From contig CM007990.1 of the NCBI GenBank assembly GCA_002189035.1, positions 2,852,001 to 2,916,000 on the forward strand: a stretch of DNA of 64,000 nt, in the 5' to 3' direction. Below the pieces are notes generated by a model. That model was given only the letters and a program-made list of their open reading frames with translations, did no database searches and was not told the DNA's origin. Every line of letters begins with the position of its first letter. The first letter of the stretch is position 1. Below are positions 45,427-56,397 of this stretch, piece by piece. This DNA comes from Utricularia gibba (lineage: Eukaryota; Streptophyta; Magnoliopsida; Lamiales; Lentibulariaceae). The position numbers were made by a program, and so were the translations under genes.

Positions 45427-45721
45427 GATGCAAGAAAGATAGAGTTTTGGGAAGGAGCAAAGGGATAATGTTTATGAGATCACGTTGGATGAAAAACGAC
45501 TCATAAACAATAACAATGACCAAAAACCTAATGCTCACGAGTTCCTAGTGGGTTATATATACTCAATATCTAGTTTACCCAAAAATGGGCCACAATCAAT
45601 AAAAACACACATAAAAGCCCAATAATAGAGCCCAACACTTTTTAACTGAAACATGATTTCATGACACAAGATTAATGCTTCCAATCACCTTCAAGCTTTC
45701 GATTGAGGCTGATCTCTAACA
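45427..45721 (-). repeat. C1-d 5' LTR, inner end deleted
   Basis: Starts inside the LTR at GATGCAAGAAAGATAG and ends GATCTCTAACA, followed by CTAAC. The missing inner end, primer site and leader were removed by a deletion joining two GATGC pentamers. Confidence 0.87.
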
Positions 45722-45726
45722 CTAAC

Positions 45727-46290
45727 TTGCCGATTCGAGATTTCCATGTCGACCCGTGAGGGTCGGGCTCGTGCCTAGGTCTGCCCAACATCCAAAATTG
45801 ATGAATGCTTGAATGGAACCCAATAACAAGCATGGGAACCCATCATAGAATTAAATGGAAAAATAAAGAAAAGCTTGTCAGCCAATTGACCCTTCCAAGG
45901 GAACAATAGCCAATTTTTCTCGTTGATGATTATCACTCCTCTGATGTGTCAGACCTAACGGCTAGTTGAAAGGGGAAAACCATCTTTGTAAAATTCTAGT
46001 GCAATTATATAAGACAGGAAATAAGGGGTTCAAAGGACTTCTAGCCATTTTTTAGAGAGAGAACAAGCAATAGAGAAAAGGGAAAGCCACGCAAAAGAAT
46101 ATTTAAGAACACCTTAAGCTTTCATAGTGAAAAATCATTTCTCCGAGTGTGTTAGCACCTTAAGCTTTCATTACTTGCTGTATTACTCTATCATGTGGTC
46201 ATAACATACTTTCCTAACTCTGTTGGAAATATTTGTAAATAAGAAGATACTATATTTGTAATCTATATCACAATTAGGTATAGGGTAAAA
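45727..46290. other. No gene recognised
   Basis: Unique-looking sequence with GTCGACCC at 45750 (also present in the left flank of C1-d at about 37276) and no ORF of note. Confidence 0.4.
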
Positions 46291-47426
46291 TGACCAGATT
46301 ATGCATGCCACATATAAAGACAATGAAGAAAGGACACAAATCCTTCTAGCATTTAACTTGGGCCACTAAGAATATCAAGAGCATGAAAGTACTAAGAACT
46401 CCACAAGGTATTATAGGCCAATCAAGAAAACCATGAAGATATGGTTTGTAAGGATATTCATTCTTTGAGGGCCTTCTTCTTATTTTCTTAAGGGATCATT
46501 TCATTTGAAACCCAAGATATGGTTTGTCAAACACTTGTTGTTTGAAGGGTTGTATTAGGTGGTATCAGAGCCAATTTTTCCCTTAGTCTTCTATCTTCAA
46601 TCCGAAAAAAAAAAAAAAACATTTGAAACCCTTTTGGTTTGCATATCTTATCTTTTGGTGTTGGTTAAATCAAAACCAAAAGGGTCCTTTATTTTCACTT
46701 CTTGCATTGTGCTCTTCCTTTCGCTAAAAAAAGAAAAATACGTGTTAAAGGGAGAGATAAGGTTGGGAACCTAAATCCATTCAATTTTCTACTTCCCAAA
46801 CAATGGAAGAGTCAATTTTTTTCATGACTTTCAGAAGTATAGGTCTCCAATGTCAGAAAAATTCCAATTTTCTAATGTGAAGGGCCATCCTCTTATCCAA
46901 TACAAAAAGCAAGTCATTTTTTTATCTCATTGTCAATTACATCATACCTCTTTTATCTATTGTAAAAAGTAATTTCAATCTTCAATCTTTTCAATTGTCT
47001 CCCTATCTATTTTGTGCTAATCACATCAAGTTTCATTCTATCCCTCCTTTAATACTCTTACTGGGCCTTTATTATTTTTTATCATCCAAATCCAACGTTG
47101 CTCATTGCTTTTATCTGACTGAATTACCTCAGCCGTACTTATCTCTCTAAACCACACTTAGATTGATTTTGAGTCAAGAGGACTTGAGGTTTAGAGAATC
47201 TTTCTTTCTCTTTCTTGTATCTTTTATGTCTTTGTTCTATTTCTTTTATTTTTTTCATCTACAATCTTTTTTTGTTAGTAGAATGTCGAGGTGTGTAACT
47301 ACCCTGCAGAAGAACCGAGTGCTATTGATGTAGGTTTCGTGCTCAATGAAATGCAAAGTGAGTTCAAGTGATTACACACATAAAACTAAAGGAACATAAA
47401 ACTAAAGGAACATGAAGAATCTCTCA
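46291..47426 (+). mobile_element. K1 5' end: shortened LTR, primer site, leader, gag start
   Basis: The LTR starts TGACCAGATTATGCATG and ends GGGTTGTATTA at 46557, only 267 bp because of an internal loss. The primer site is at 46560-46572 (TGGTATCAGAGCC). The leader to about 47280 carries the same short blocks as at 61105-61810. Gag opens at ATGTCGAGGTG (about 47283), comparable to MSRSNNPAEELGAM at 61811, but is frameshifted. It changes to copia sequence near 47426 after 'catgaagaatctctcaa'. Confidence 0.75.
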
Positions 47427-48133
47427 ATTACTCTTCTGTTATTTGTCTATCTTAACATGGTGTTAGAAGTGGCGTTCATCACATAATGGATCCATAGCTT
47501 ATTCTTGATTGCAATGTTCGATTCTTGTTCAAGTCTGAAACTTTTTCGAGTCTTCAAGTGGTAATGTCGACATCTTCAACCTCTTTTGGTTTGTCCATTC
47601 CAGGGTTTTTGACATAGGTTTCACCGATCAAGTTGAATGCCACAAATTATGTTGTGTGGCAGAATTTAATGTGGACTTTTCTTGCTTGGCAATGATGAGC
47701 CAGTTATATGTATGGTTTTGTTCATGCTCCAAAGAAATTTGTTCCCTCTCAATCTACTATAGAAGGAAACACTTCAGATTAAACGACAATCTGAGTATTC
47801 TCAGTTTTTAAAATGAAGTTCATAACTTGTGCAATCAATTGGAGTTAGTTGGTGAGGATATTCAATCTCATGATAAAGTGATGTACTTTACTAAAGGCCT
47901 ACTTGTTTATTATCAGGAAACGATCTTGGCTCTACATCTACAACAACCTCTACCGCCTTTTCACTTCGTTATTTTGGTGTTTCTTTAGTTTGAGCAACAT
48001 CATAAATCTAGGAAGCCCAAATTAGTTTCAACTACTGATGAAAATGCCACAGTATTAGTGGTCATGGTGGTGGCTGTAATTTTTTGTAAAAAAATTATAG
48101 TTATTCAAATCAATATTCTGGTGCAACATGGGG
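47427..48133 (+). pseudogene. C3 copia 5' end (LTR end, primer site, gag)
   Basis: 'ttgtctatcttaaca' looks like an LTR terminus and is followed by a decayed initiator-Met site (TGGTGTTAGAAGTGG). A copia gag opening follows: KLNATNYVVWQNLMWTFLAW, then CTLLKAYLF and LYRLFT..., with many stops. It is cut at 48133 by the K1 LTR. Confidence 0.6.
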
Positions 48134-48677
48134 TGATACGACTCTCCAAACAACAAGTGTTTGGAAAACCAATCTTGGGTTTCAAATGAAACAATCCTTC
48201 AAGAAGAGAAGAAGTTGGCCTTCAAGAAATATCCTTGCAATCCAAACTATGAGATTGGTACCACACTCACACAACATGGAAGGAAATGGGAGTGATAAAC
48301 CACACTACTAACTACCAGCAAAGCTTGATAAGTATAAAGTTCTATAAAAACTTCAAGAAGCATCATTGCTCTAAAAAGACATTACAATCAAAGTTGATTT
48401 CCAAACAAGAGTGAGGCCCTTCTTAAATAAGTATAGAAATAGGTCTACTAGTGAACTAGGAAGTGATGGCCCAACATTACTCAACTTAATCCAATTTGAG
48501 AAAGTTGTACTCAATGCCATAAGATTCATGGTTTTCTTGATTGGCCCATAATGACTTCAAAAACTCTTGATTCTTTTGAACTCTTGATCTAGTGATGTGT
48601 TCAAGTAACATTGTAGGAGGCATGGTGTTCTTCTTCTCTTCATTTTCATTGTCTATATTTGTAACATCCGTAATCTC
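48134..48677 (-). repeat. K1 3' LTR
   Basis: Plus-strand TGATACGACTCTCC start. On the element strand the 5' part encodes ITDVTNIDNENEEKKN and then LEHITRSRVQKNQEFLKSLW, ending at the stop 48486. This is the K1 equivalent of the tail at 60520-60723. The upstream junction has aaaagaatggag where the purine tract would be. Confidence 0.75.
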
Positions 48678-49815
48678 ATATGGCTCCATTCTTTTAGCAG
48701 ATTCATCCTTGAATCATCATTATCTACATCACAAAGAATCAAATCAGCCATCTAATATTTGATGCATACTCTTTGTTTTTAGCATCCCGTTGGCTTTAAA
48801 CGTCCTCTCGAAGTGTTCTAATGGCATTTTCTCTCTTAGCGCCATCAATGTTATGAAATTCATCAAATGGTAGTAGAAATAAGTGTATAGGAGCATGAGG
48901 ATTAAAGGCCTAGGCAATTTCAAAAGGAGATCAACGTGTAGAAGAATTTATACAACTCAACATGAGGCAAGCAATCTTCCCATGTTCTAATGTTCTTTTT
49001 TATGAAGGCAAGATGTAATGTAGATCGAGTTAAGTTTTTTACCTCAGTTTATTCATCCATTTGAGGATGAAAAGTGGTAGAGAAAAGGAGATTTGTTCCC
49101 AACTTACTCCAAAGTGTGTCCCAGAAGTGGCTGAGAAATTTGTTGTCTTGATTACTTACAATGGTGAATGAGTTTGCAATATGGGAAGCATCATCAGTCT
49201 TGTGGCAAGGGATGAAATATGCCATTTTTGAGAACCAGTCAACTACTACAAATATGTGATCCTTTCCCTTTAAAGTCCTTGGTAAACTTAAAACAAAATC
49301 AATAGAAAGGTCAATCTAAGGGTGAATAGGGGTAGGAAGAGGAGTCTACAATAGAAGTTTTGTTGCAGCATGTCCAATGTTTTGATGACCCCAAAATATC
49401 CAATAAGTTCTCCACCTTGTGCCTCCTTCACTAACAAATCTCGAATGTAACATTGTGGAATACATAATCAGCTCACAAGAAATATAAGGAAAGTTATCAA
49501 TGAACTCCACCCATCTTGCATGTCTTGAGAATTCGTTAACTCTTGACATGCCTCAAATTTTCATTGTTTGTATGGATAACAAATGCCTTGTACCTAGTTT
49601 TTCACTAAAGTATGCAATGGGACGCCCCCCTTGCATTAGAACATCACCTATTCAAACACTAATAGTATCACATTCAATTTCAAATGTATTAGAAAAATCA
49701 GATAATGCAAATAAAGGAGGTAAGCAATCTTAGCTCTTGTGCTTTTCCCCAACAAAATTGAAATTTTTTTTGATAATGTCATCCAATGGTGCTGAAAGTC
49801 TGCTGAAATGAGCAA
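48678..49815 (-). pseudogene. K1 RNase H and integrase, decayed
   Basis: Minus-strand counterpart of 21300-22740. The integrase end is recognisable as PFEIA.AFNPHAPIHLFLLPF and DEFHNIDGAKREN, the catalytic region by '[20 protein letters not shown]'-like text near 49110-49170, and zinc-region and RNase H pieces at 49350-49700. Reverse transcriptase is absent; at 49815 it changes to repeat Z. Confidence 0.7.
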
Positions 49816-50330
49816 CCATGAAATGGGTTTCATGCCTCGAATTTGCTTGGATGTATAAGCACAGTCATCAATCTCTATGAACTCTGTCAAACTCCATTCT
49901 TTTCACATGTCTTAACTCATCCAAGAAGAACCTATCGTGCAACACAACCTCTATATTATTCACACATAGTAGCCATACCATTCACCTCATTATCATCATT
50001 GCTCCTCCATCGTGCAGCAGCGTTTCCGTGGAAATGGTTCTCATACCCTTTGGTGATTGTTTCACCTGAAAATTCGTTTCTAGCCTCTGAATCAAGCCTT
50101 TGGCCACCTAGAAAAGTCGATCTGAAGGAACGCAAATATGGCGATGGAGAAGCCTTCAAGGTTTACTTTCAAAGGTTCCTAAAGTTTGTAAAACAATTCT
50201 AATGCGATGGGACACAGAAAATGAGTTCACTGAACAAAGGAATGCATGCAGTACTCCCCCATTCAGCCAAAGGTCTCGCTAGACATCACGCTGTTGAATG
50301 AGCATTCATTGATGTCAATTTTGACAAACC
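49816..50330 (-). repeat. Repeat Z, copy 3 (two blocks in changed order)
   Basis: 49816-50025 matches the reverse complement of 24930-25150. 50160-50330 matches the reverse complement of 27340-27470. The order of the two blocks relative to copy 2 is reversed, so either this copy is rearranged or copy 2 is composite. Confidence 0.55.
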
Positions 50331-51253
50331 AAGAGCAAACACAAGGTAGCTAAAGCGAAGAAAAAAAACATGGAGAGAGCCATTGGATTAGAAAGAAAGA
50401 CAGGCAAGGGAAGGTTCTCTCCACATGAAAACGGTAAGTGCAGTTCCGGCTTCCAAGGAGGAAGAACACTTAGCATTCAATTTCGTTTCTGTTTTCATGG
50501 CCTTTTCGGGCTAAAAACCTTTAGTTTCTGGGAAGTAGATGAAGTTTCCTTCCAAGTCCTGAGCAATACACTCGATTCTTCGTTGTATTCAATTCGGATT
50601 CCGCATACTTCCACGCATCTTGTTGCAGTTTTTCTGTAACGACTCTTAGTCAAGGTCCATGAGTAGTAGGCCACTCCTTGCGGATTTTGGTGAAGATCAA
50701 GGTGAAAAGCACGAACTCCAACCTTGCCGGTTCGAGAGAAGTAGCAGATTGTTTGTGGTCTAGGTATCGCAACTGTGGAAAGGTTGTGACCTCGGACCTG
50801 CCACCGGCCATTGGCAACAGCTGGGTACATGCGCACAATTCGGTTTTGAATGCAATCGAAGGCAATCCTCTTGTCTTCCTAATCATCCAAGGGGGAATCA
50901 CATGAGGCTATTCCCGTGCCTCCTTGTCAATCAGAGTGTAAGGGAGAGTAGGCTATTCCTTGCTCCTATAACCAGCCATTCGGAAGAAATCAGTGAAAAC
51001 CGAGGCAAGGATGGACAAAGGAGATGAAATCTTATTCCCAAAAACTGAAATCCCGTAGTCAAGGCTCATCACTTAGGTTGTATCTTTCATTTCTGCATTC
51101 CACAAACCCCCTGTTACAAAACCGTGACATTTTGTAGAAGTTCTTTACAAAACATTTTGGACAAAAAACTTCATGAGATCGATGCTCGTGCTACGCTCTT
51201 TAGTATTTTACGTATTAAATATTTAAAATTTGTTGAGTAAACGACACGAAACA
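50331..51253 (+). repeat. Possible 5' LTR of the Athila-like element A1
   Basis: No gene is recognised. The tract directly precedes the A1 primer site, so at least its right part should be LTR (Athila LTRs are long, over 1 kb). I could not find the TG start, and the 3' LTR is outside the window. Short ORFs on both strands near 50500-50900 have no domain. Confidence 0.4.
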
Positions 51254-51259
51254 AATTTT

Positions 51260-51277
51260 TGGTGCCGTTGCCGGGGA
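51260..51277 (+). other. A1 primer-binding site
   Basis: TGGTGCCGTTGCCGGGGA, the characteristic Athila/Tat primer site, differing at one base from the common TGGCGCCGTTGCCGGGGA. Confidence 0.9.
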
Positions 51278-51651
51278 GTTGTGTATTTTTGTGTATAGTT
51301 TTTCTTTTTTTTTTTCCTTTTACCTTTAGATATACAAGGTCTGCAATTTCAAACTCCAGTGGTCTCCTATGTATCTTAGACCAACTTCCCATGCGGTCCT
51401 GCGCTGCGTTCATATTCTTTCGCACCACTTTCACCTTCTCCTTGGTGATTCCAATCTTTCTTTCTTCTTGTTTTTCTTTTATTTCCGTTTTACTGCAATT
51501 TTTCTCTGTTTTTCTGCATTCAGCTTCACCAAAGGGTCACCGAAGCTTGAGATCGTATCGAGACATCTTGTGCCCCTTAGATCCGGAGATTGAGCGCACA
51601 TTTCTGGCGAAAAAGAGGGAAAAAACTTCAAATCTATTTCCTGACGAAGAA

Positions 51652-53736
51652 ATGGATGCTCAACCACCTATTGGAGTCCCCACAATGCATGGAGAATAAG
51701 AGCAACAACATCCGCAATTTTTTCCAGTTCTACCGATCACTAATCATGGCCCAGCACTAAGTACCATAAAAGAAGATATCACTGCTAGCCATGCTGACCG
51801 ACCACTTTGTATCATTTTTTATGCGGAAGAGGACTATGAGCTTCACCCATGATAAGAGGACAAATGGATGCCGCTTGTAATGGGTCATTACTACAGAATC
51901 GCCACAGCGCTGACGCCCGAAGATTGATAGAACAAATGGCTGCCAACTCTTATTCTACTTCCAGTCATTATGACTACTCATACCGAGTACCTGGAGGAAA
52001 TTCTCAACCTGTAAAATCAGTGTACGAAGTGGATAATTCTGAAGTTTTAGCTCAACTTGCTGCTATGACTGATACCTTGAAGCTTGGCTTCCAATCACCT
52101 CTGCAACAACAAGGAAGGTACCAAGGGTCTATGATACATGAGATGCCAGCTGATAATACACATTTTTCCTAAAATTCATAACACAAAATAGCTATATTTT
52201 ATCATGATTTAGGTTAGAGAAATGTGGTTTTTCATGCTTTAGTGGTGTTTATGTTAATCCTATGTGATTATGTTGAAAAGTGGACTAAATCAAAGGATTT
52301 AGTCCTTAACTCTTGTTACTAATGTTTCAGTAAATTTAGCAGGGAGATGAGCCGAAAATCAGACTTGCAAACATGTAACACAAGCAAAAAAGGGGCGCAA
52401 AATCCGGAGAAGGACAAAGAGAACTGTTCTGCCGCAACCGCAGTCTGCAAGTTTAGGCCGGGAACAGTGCTGGCGGTTGGGAACAATGCTGGCGGCCGGG
52501 AACAATGCTGACGGTCGGGAACAGTGCAATGGAGTGAAGGAAAGGGGGAAATTCATTTTTCAAAAAGAGCGCGAAGAAGCGACCAGGGGGGGGGGGGAAC
52601 GCAAGGGGTCTTCTCCCCCAACGGGATAAACACCAACCAGAAGGGGGAAGAAACGCCTCCATCATCAAGAATAGCACCGGAGCCCAGTCCAACGCTATTG
52701 TTCCGGGCTTTAAACATTAGCTAACGGGCGGAAGAACAATCTTTATTTACTTTCTAGTTTTCTGAACATTTCGACTTTATGCATTTTACTTGTTTACAAT
52801 GTTTCTGCCATATTGGCCAACTTATGTGAATGAAATCGTGTTTTATTTCTTAAGTATGAGTGGCTAGAGTCTTAGGGATGCCTTAAGGTGAAGTAGTGTG
52901 GTATGTGCTTAGAATGATGTTGAAATTTAGTTGTCTTGCTTAACTCTTGTTACTAACAAACCATGGGTAGACCTAAGAATCCTTAAGGCATCCTCGTGTT
53001 AGTCAGAGTCAAAACCAGTACCTGTTACCTTGGCGTAGAAACCTTATACTTCTTACCCACTGTTAGTCCGAGCTTAGACTAAGACCTACTGTTATCCCGA
53101 ATTATACACTCACTAAAACACTTGACAAGCACAAGCTCTTCGTGATCGACGCCGACATCCACTATACAAGTTTTCTAAATTTGTATTTTGTTTAGATTAG
53201 GGACTATAAATTTATTTGATACGGATTTTCTATTTTTATTTGCAACGATATTAGGATATTTCCGTTTATCACCAGTAGAAGAGGTGAACGCCTTCTACCA
53301 GAACCAAGGAGTAAGTTACAACTATGGAAACTACCAAATACCGAGAAGAGATCATCCTGGTTTCTGTTGAACACAACCAGTACCTCCTAGTCAAGCCCCA
53401 TCACTAGGGAACCCTTCTGTTGTTACTCAGAAAACTCTCACTGCTCAACCTCAACCTTTACAAATTACTGGAGTTCTAGATAAACCTCTTGTTCCTTATC
53501 AGCCAAATCATAATCTGGAGTCCATGGTAAAGTCCCTTGCCGAAAGAACCACCAAAATGCATGCTGCGCAAAAAGATATGGATGGACGAATCACAAGCAT
53601 GCAAACTTAGATTACCCAGCTGGTGCATGCCAAGAACCAACTGGAGCACTGCCATCTCAGCCAGTGAAGAACCCAAAGCACATCAACCCCATATCCTTGA
53701 AGTGGGAAGGATCTACCGGAACGTTACTCATGGTTC
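51652..53736 (+). pseudogene. A1 gag, interrupted
   Basis: Opens MDAQPPIGVPTMHGE. After a large loss, the Athila gag block QMDAACNGSLLQNRHSADAR and LIEQMAANSY (51860-51955) follows. The T-family LTR splits it after ADNTHFS. It resumes PVEEVNAFYQNQGVSYNYGN at 53272, with YQIPRRDHPGF corresponding to the Athila 'NPGWRNHPNF' region. Several stops follow. Confidence 0.8.
52176..53271 (+). repeat. T-family LTR, copy 4, in A1 gag
   Basis: From TCATAACACAAAATAGC (TG eroded to TC) to CCGTTTATCA. It lies between the codons for HFS and PVEEV of gag. Blocks match the reverse complement of 19844-21095, with about 290 bp missing near 52985. It contains ggactaaatc...gatttagtcc (52294-52317), an inverted repeat, and a run of 13 G near 52590. 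No target duplication is visible. Confidence 0.7.
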
Positions 53737-54543
53737 ATGACTAAGGTGGACAGATCTGAAGAAAAAGAACTTGAAGTCTTGGACGACGATGATGACATAG
53801 ATGAAGAGATTATTTTAGAGCGTCCTGATGATTCCCCAGTCCAGAACATTGCTGTACCAACGCCACCTGATGAAGTGAAGGAGAAGAAGCCGAAAGAAGT
53901 TGATCAACCCAAGTCTCTAGTCATTCCACCTCCATTTCCAATGAGACTTCGCAGGAAAAATAAGGACAAACGTGGACTGAAAGCATTCATGGAGGTAATG
54001 AAGAAGGTGAACGTGAACATTCCTTTGCTGGACATGATAGATCAAGTGGAAGAGGTAATTGCTTTGATTGAAAATATTTCAGCAATTATTCAGAGAAGGC
54101 TTCCACGAAAGTATAAGGACCCAAGTATGTTTTCCATACCTGTTACTATTGGTGAGACCAAAATTTCAGTGGCCATGTGTGATTTACGAGCATCGGTTAA
54201 TGTTATGCCTAGGTACCTTTATCTTTCTCTTGCATCTAAGCTAGGTAAACTTGAAACTATTAGTGTTGTTTGTCAATTAGTTGATTGATCATATGTAAAG
54301 CTTGATGGTAGAATTGATGATGTGTTTGTGCATAATAAAGATTTGATTTTTCCTGCTGACTTTTTAGGTATTCCCATGGAAAGGGAAAATCCCATGATTG
54401 CGGAGTCCATCATTTTGGGACAACCGTTTATGGCTACTGTAGGCATCAAAATTGATGTCCAACCCGGACTTCAGCCTGCAGTTCGATGCACAGGTGCTGG
54501 ACTTCAGCCTGGACAAAGCCATGCAATATCTGGAACAGATTAA
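53737..54543 (+). pseudogene. A1 protease region
   Basis: Acidic start (EVLDDDDDIDEE), then FPMRLRRKNKDKRGLKAFME, 'VNVNIPLLDMI' and RKYKDPSMFSIPVTIG. The retropepsin site reads MCDLRASVNVMP, where Athila elements have CDLGAS, so Gly of the active-site loop is Arg. TGA at 54286 interrupts VD*SYVKLDGRIDDV; Arg (CGA) is expected there. Downstream, LIFPADFLGIPME and ILGQPFMATVG complete the domain. Confidence 0.85.
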
Positions 54544-56217
54544 TGAGATTTGCTCAATATTGTCAGATGTAGAACACTTAGTGACGGTCCATGAGCAAGA
54601 TCCCTTGCTCAAATGCCTTATTAAAAACTTTGATTCTGATCGTATTTCTTTTTTTGATTCTGAATTTTTAAGTTATCTTGATTATTTTCCTGAAAAACCT
54701 GAATTTTCTGACGTTACTTTTCTGAGTTTAGAAATTCTTGAGAAATTGCTAATTCTTTCCGTTATTCATGCCCCATTACTAGAGTTAAAAACGCTGCCTG
54801 AGCATTTCAAATATTTATTTCTTGGTGAAAATGAGACTTTACCTTTATTATCCTGGAACAGGAGGAAAAACTCTGGAGTGTGCTCCAGGAGTACAAACAG
54901 GCAATTGGGTGGACATTGGCAAACATCAAAGGCATAAGCCCCTCCATATGCACACACCATATTTATTTGCAGGAGGGAACAAAGCCAATTCGTCAAACCC
55001 AAAAGAGATTGAATCCACCTATGATTGAAGTTTTCAAAAAGAAGATTCTGAAGTTGTTGGCCGCCGGTATAATATACCCTATCTCTGATAGTGAGTGGGT
55101 TAGCCCTGTGGAGGTTGTCCCTATCACAGTCATGGCCAATGACCAAGGGGAACTCCTGCCTACCAGAGTGCAAAATGGCTGGCGAATGTGCATAGATTAC
55201 TGAAAATTGAACGCAGCCACCAAGAAAGACCACTACCCACTTCCATTCATTGACCAAATGCTGGAAAGACTTGCTGGAAGGAGCCATTATTGCTGCTTGG
55301 ATGAATACTCTAGTTTCCATCAATTACCCGTAGCTCTTGAAGACCAATCTAAGGTTGTTTTCGTTTTCCCTTTTGGTACTTTTGCTTACCATAAAATGCC
55401 TTTTGGACTTTCCAATGCACCAGCAACATTTCGGAGATGCATGGTTAGTATTTTTTTTGAATATGTTGAGAATATTATAGAGGTTTTTATGGATGACTTT
55501 ACGGTTTATGAAAATAGCTTTGATGAATGCCTTGCTAATTTGTCCCTGATTTTGAAGCGTTGTGTTGAGACTAACCTTGTTTTGAATTATGAGAAATGTT
55601 ATTTCATGGTAGAACAAGGTATCATTTTAGGACATGTTGTTTCCCAAAAGGGAATTGAAGTTGACAAGGCCAAAATTGAGGTAATCCAAAAATTACCTTA
55701 TCCCACTTGTGTGAGAGATGTACGTTCTTTCTTTGGACCTGCTGGATTTTATCGTAGATTTATTCAAGATTTTTCGAAAATTGAATCTCCTCTATGTGGC
55801 TTGTTACATAAGGATGTTGAGTTTCATTTTGATGAAAAATGCATGCATGCTTTTGATGTTTTGAAAGAGAAGCTCATTTCAACTCCCATTATCCAAGCTC
55901 CAAATTGGAGTCTACCATTTGAACTAATGTGTGATGCAAGTGATGTAGCTCTAGGTCCGGTTTTGGGACAAAAAGTGGAGAAACAATCCCATGTTATCCA
56001 CTATGTGTCCAAGTGCTTTGATGATGCCCAAAAGAACTACACCACTACAGAAAAGGAGGTGCTGGCCATTATGTTTGCCTTGGAGAAATTTCGCTCTTAT
56101 TTGCTAGGACCCAAAGTCATAGTCTATTTGGACCATGTCGTATTGAGATACCTCCTCACCAAGATGGATTCGAAGCCTAGACTCATTAGAAGGATAAGAA
56201 AGGATGCAAGAATCTAG
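54544..56217 (+). pseudogene. A1 reverse transcriptase and RNase H
   Basis: Leading text: PLLELKTLPEHFKYLFLGEN. Frame changes at 54840-54900. IGWTLANIKGISPSICTH and then NGWRMCIDY are followed by TGA at 55201 (CGA expected: DYRKLNAATKKDHYPLPF). From 55207 the rest is open for 336 codons: CCLDEYSSFHQLPVA, PFGTFAYHKMPFGLSNAPAT, VFMDDFTVYE (catalytic FMDD intact), NYEKCYFMVEQGIILGHVVS and RSFFGPAGFYRRFIQDFSK. RNase H has MCDASDVALGPVL, TTTEKEVLAIMFALEKFRSY and VYLDHVVLRYL. The wording is diagnostic for Athila. Confidence 0.93.
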
Positions 56218-56397
56218 TAGCCGACCATCTTAGCCGCATCACTTCTGGAGAAAAATTGAGTCTCATCGATAACAGCTTCCCGGACAAACTATTCCTGATC
56301 CATGACAAGAGTCCTTGGTACGCTGACATCGTAAATTTTTTAGTGACTAGACAATTTCCTGCAGATTTCCAGCACTATCAGAAGTAGAAATTGCAAT

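Larger units (their letters stand above)
37287..45721 (-). mobile_element. C1-d, old C1 copia copy carrying four later events
   Basis: The 3' LTR is at the left (37287-37551) and the 5' LTR remnant at the right (45427-45721). The target duplication CTAAC is at 37282-37286 and 45722-45726. Internal sequence in order from the left: RNase H (37552-38077), MITE M2 with C2 solo LTR (38078-39953), RNase H-RT (39954-40860), linker with K2 solo LTR (41382-41990), integrase (to ~43080), then younger C1-e sequence (~43100-45031), then C1-d's own gag start (45032-45423). Confidence 0.87.

Noticed and set aside
33730-45780. A single large DNA transposon with GTCGACCC/ACTCG ends around the AT-rich block and C1-d
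   Set aside because: The motif repeats are short, partly direct rather than inverted, and I could not find defined ends or a duplication.
50495-50905. ORFs on both strands before A1
   Set aside because: Mutually overlapping and featureless; the position suggests the Athila LTR.
51259-51699. 146-codon ORF starting at the A1 primer site
   Set aside because: Starts inside the primer-binding site; the first part is T-rich leader. The plausible gag start is 51652 in another frame.
52171-53276. Target duplication around the T LTR in A1 gag
   Set aside because: Left flank AAAAT and right flank CCAGT do not match in any nearby register.
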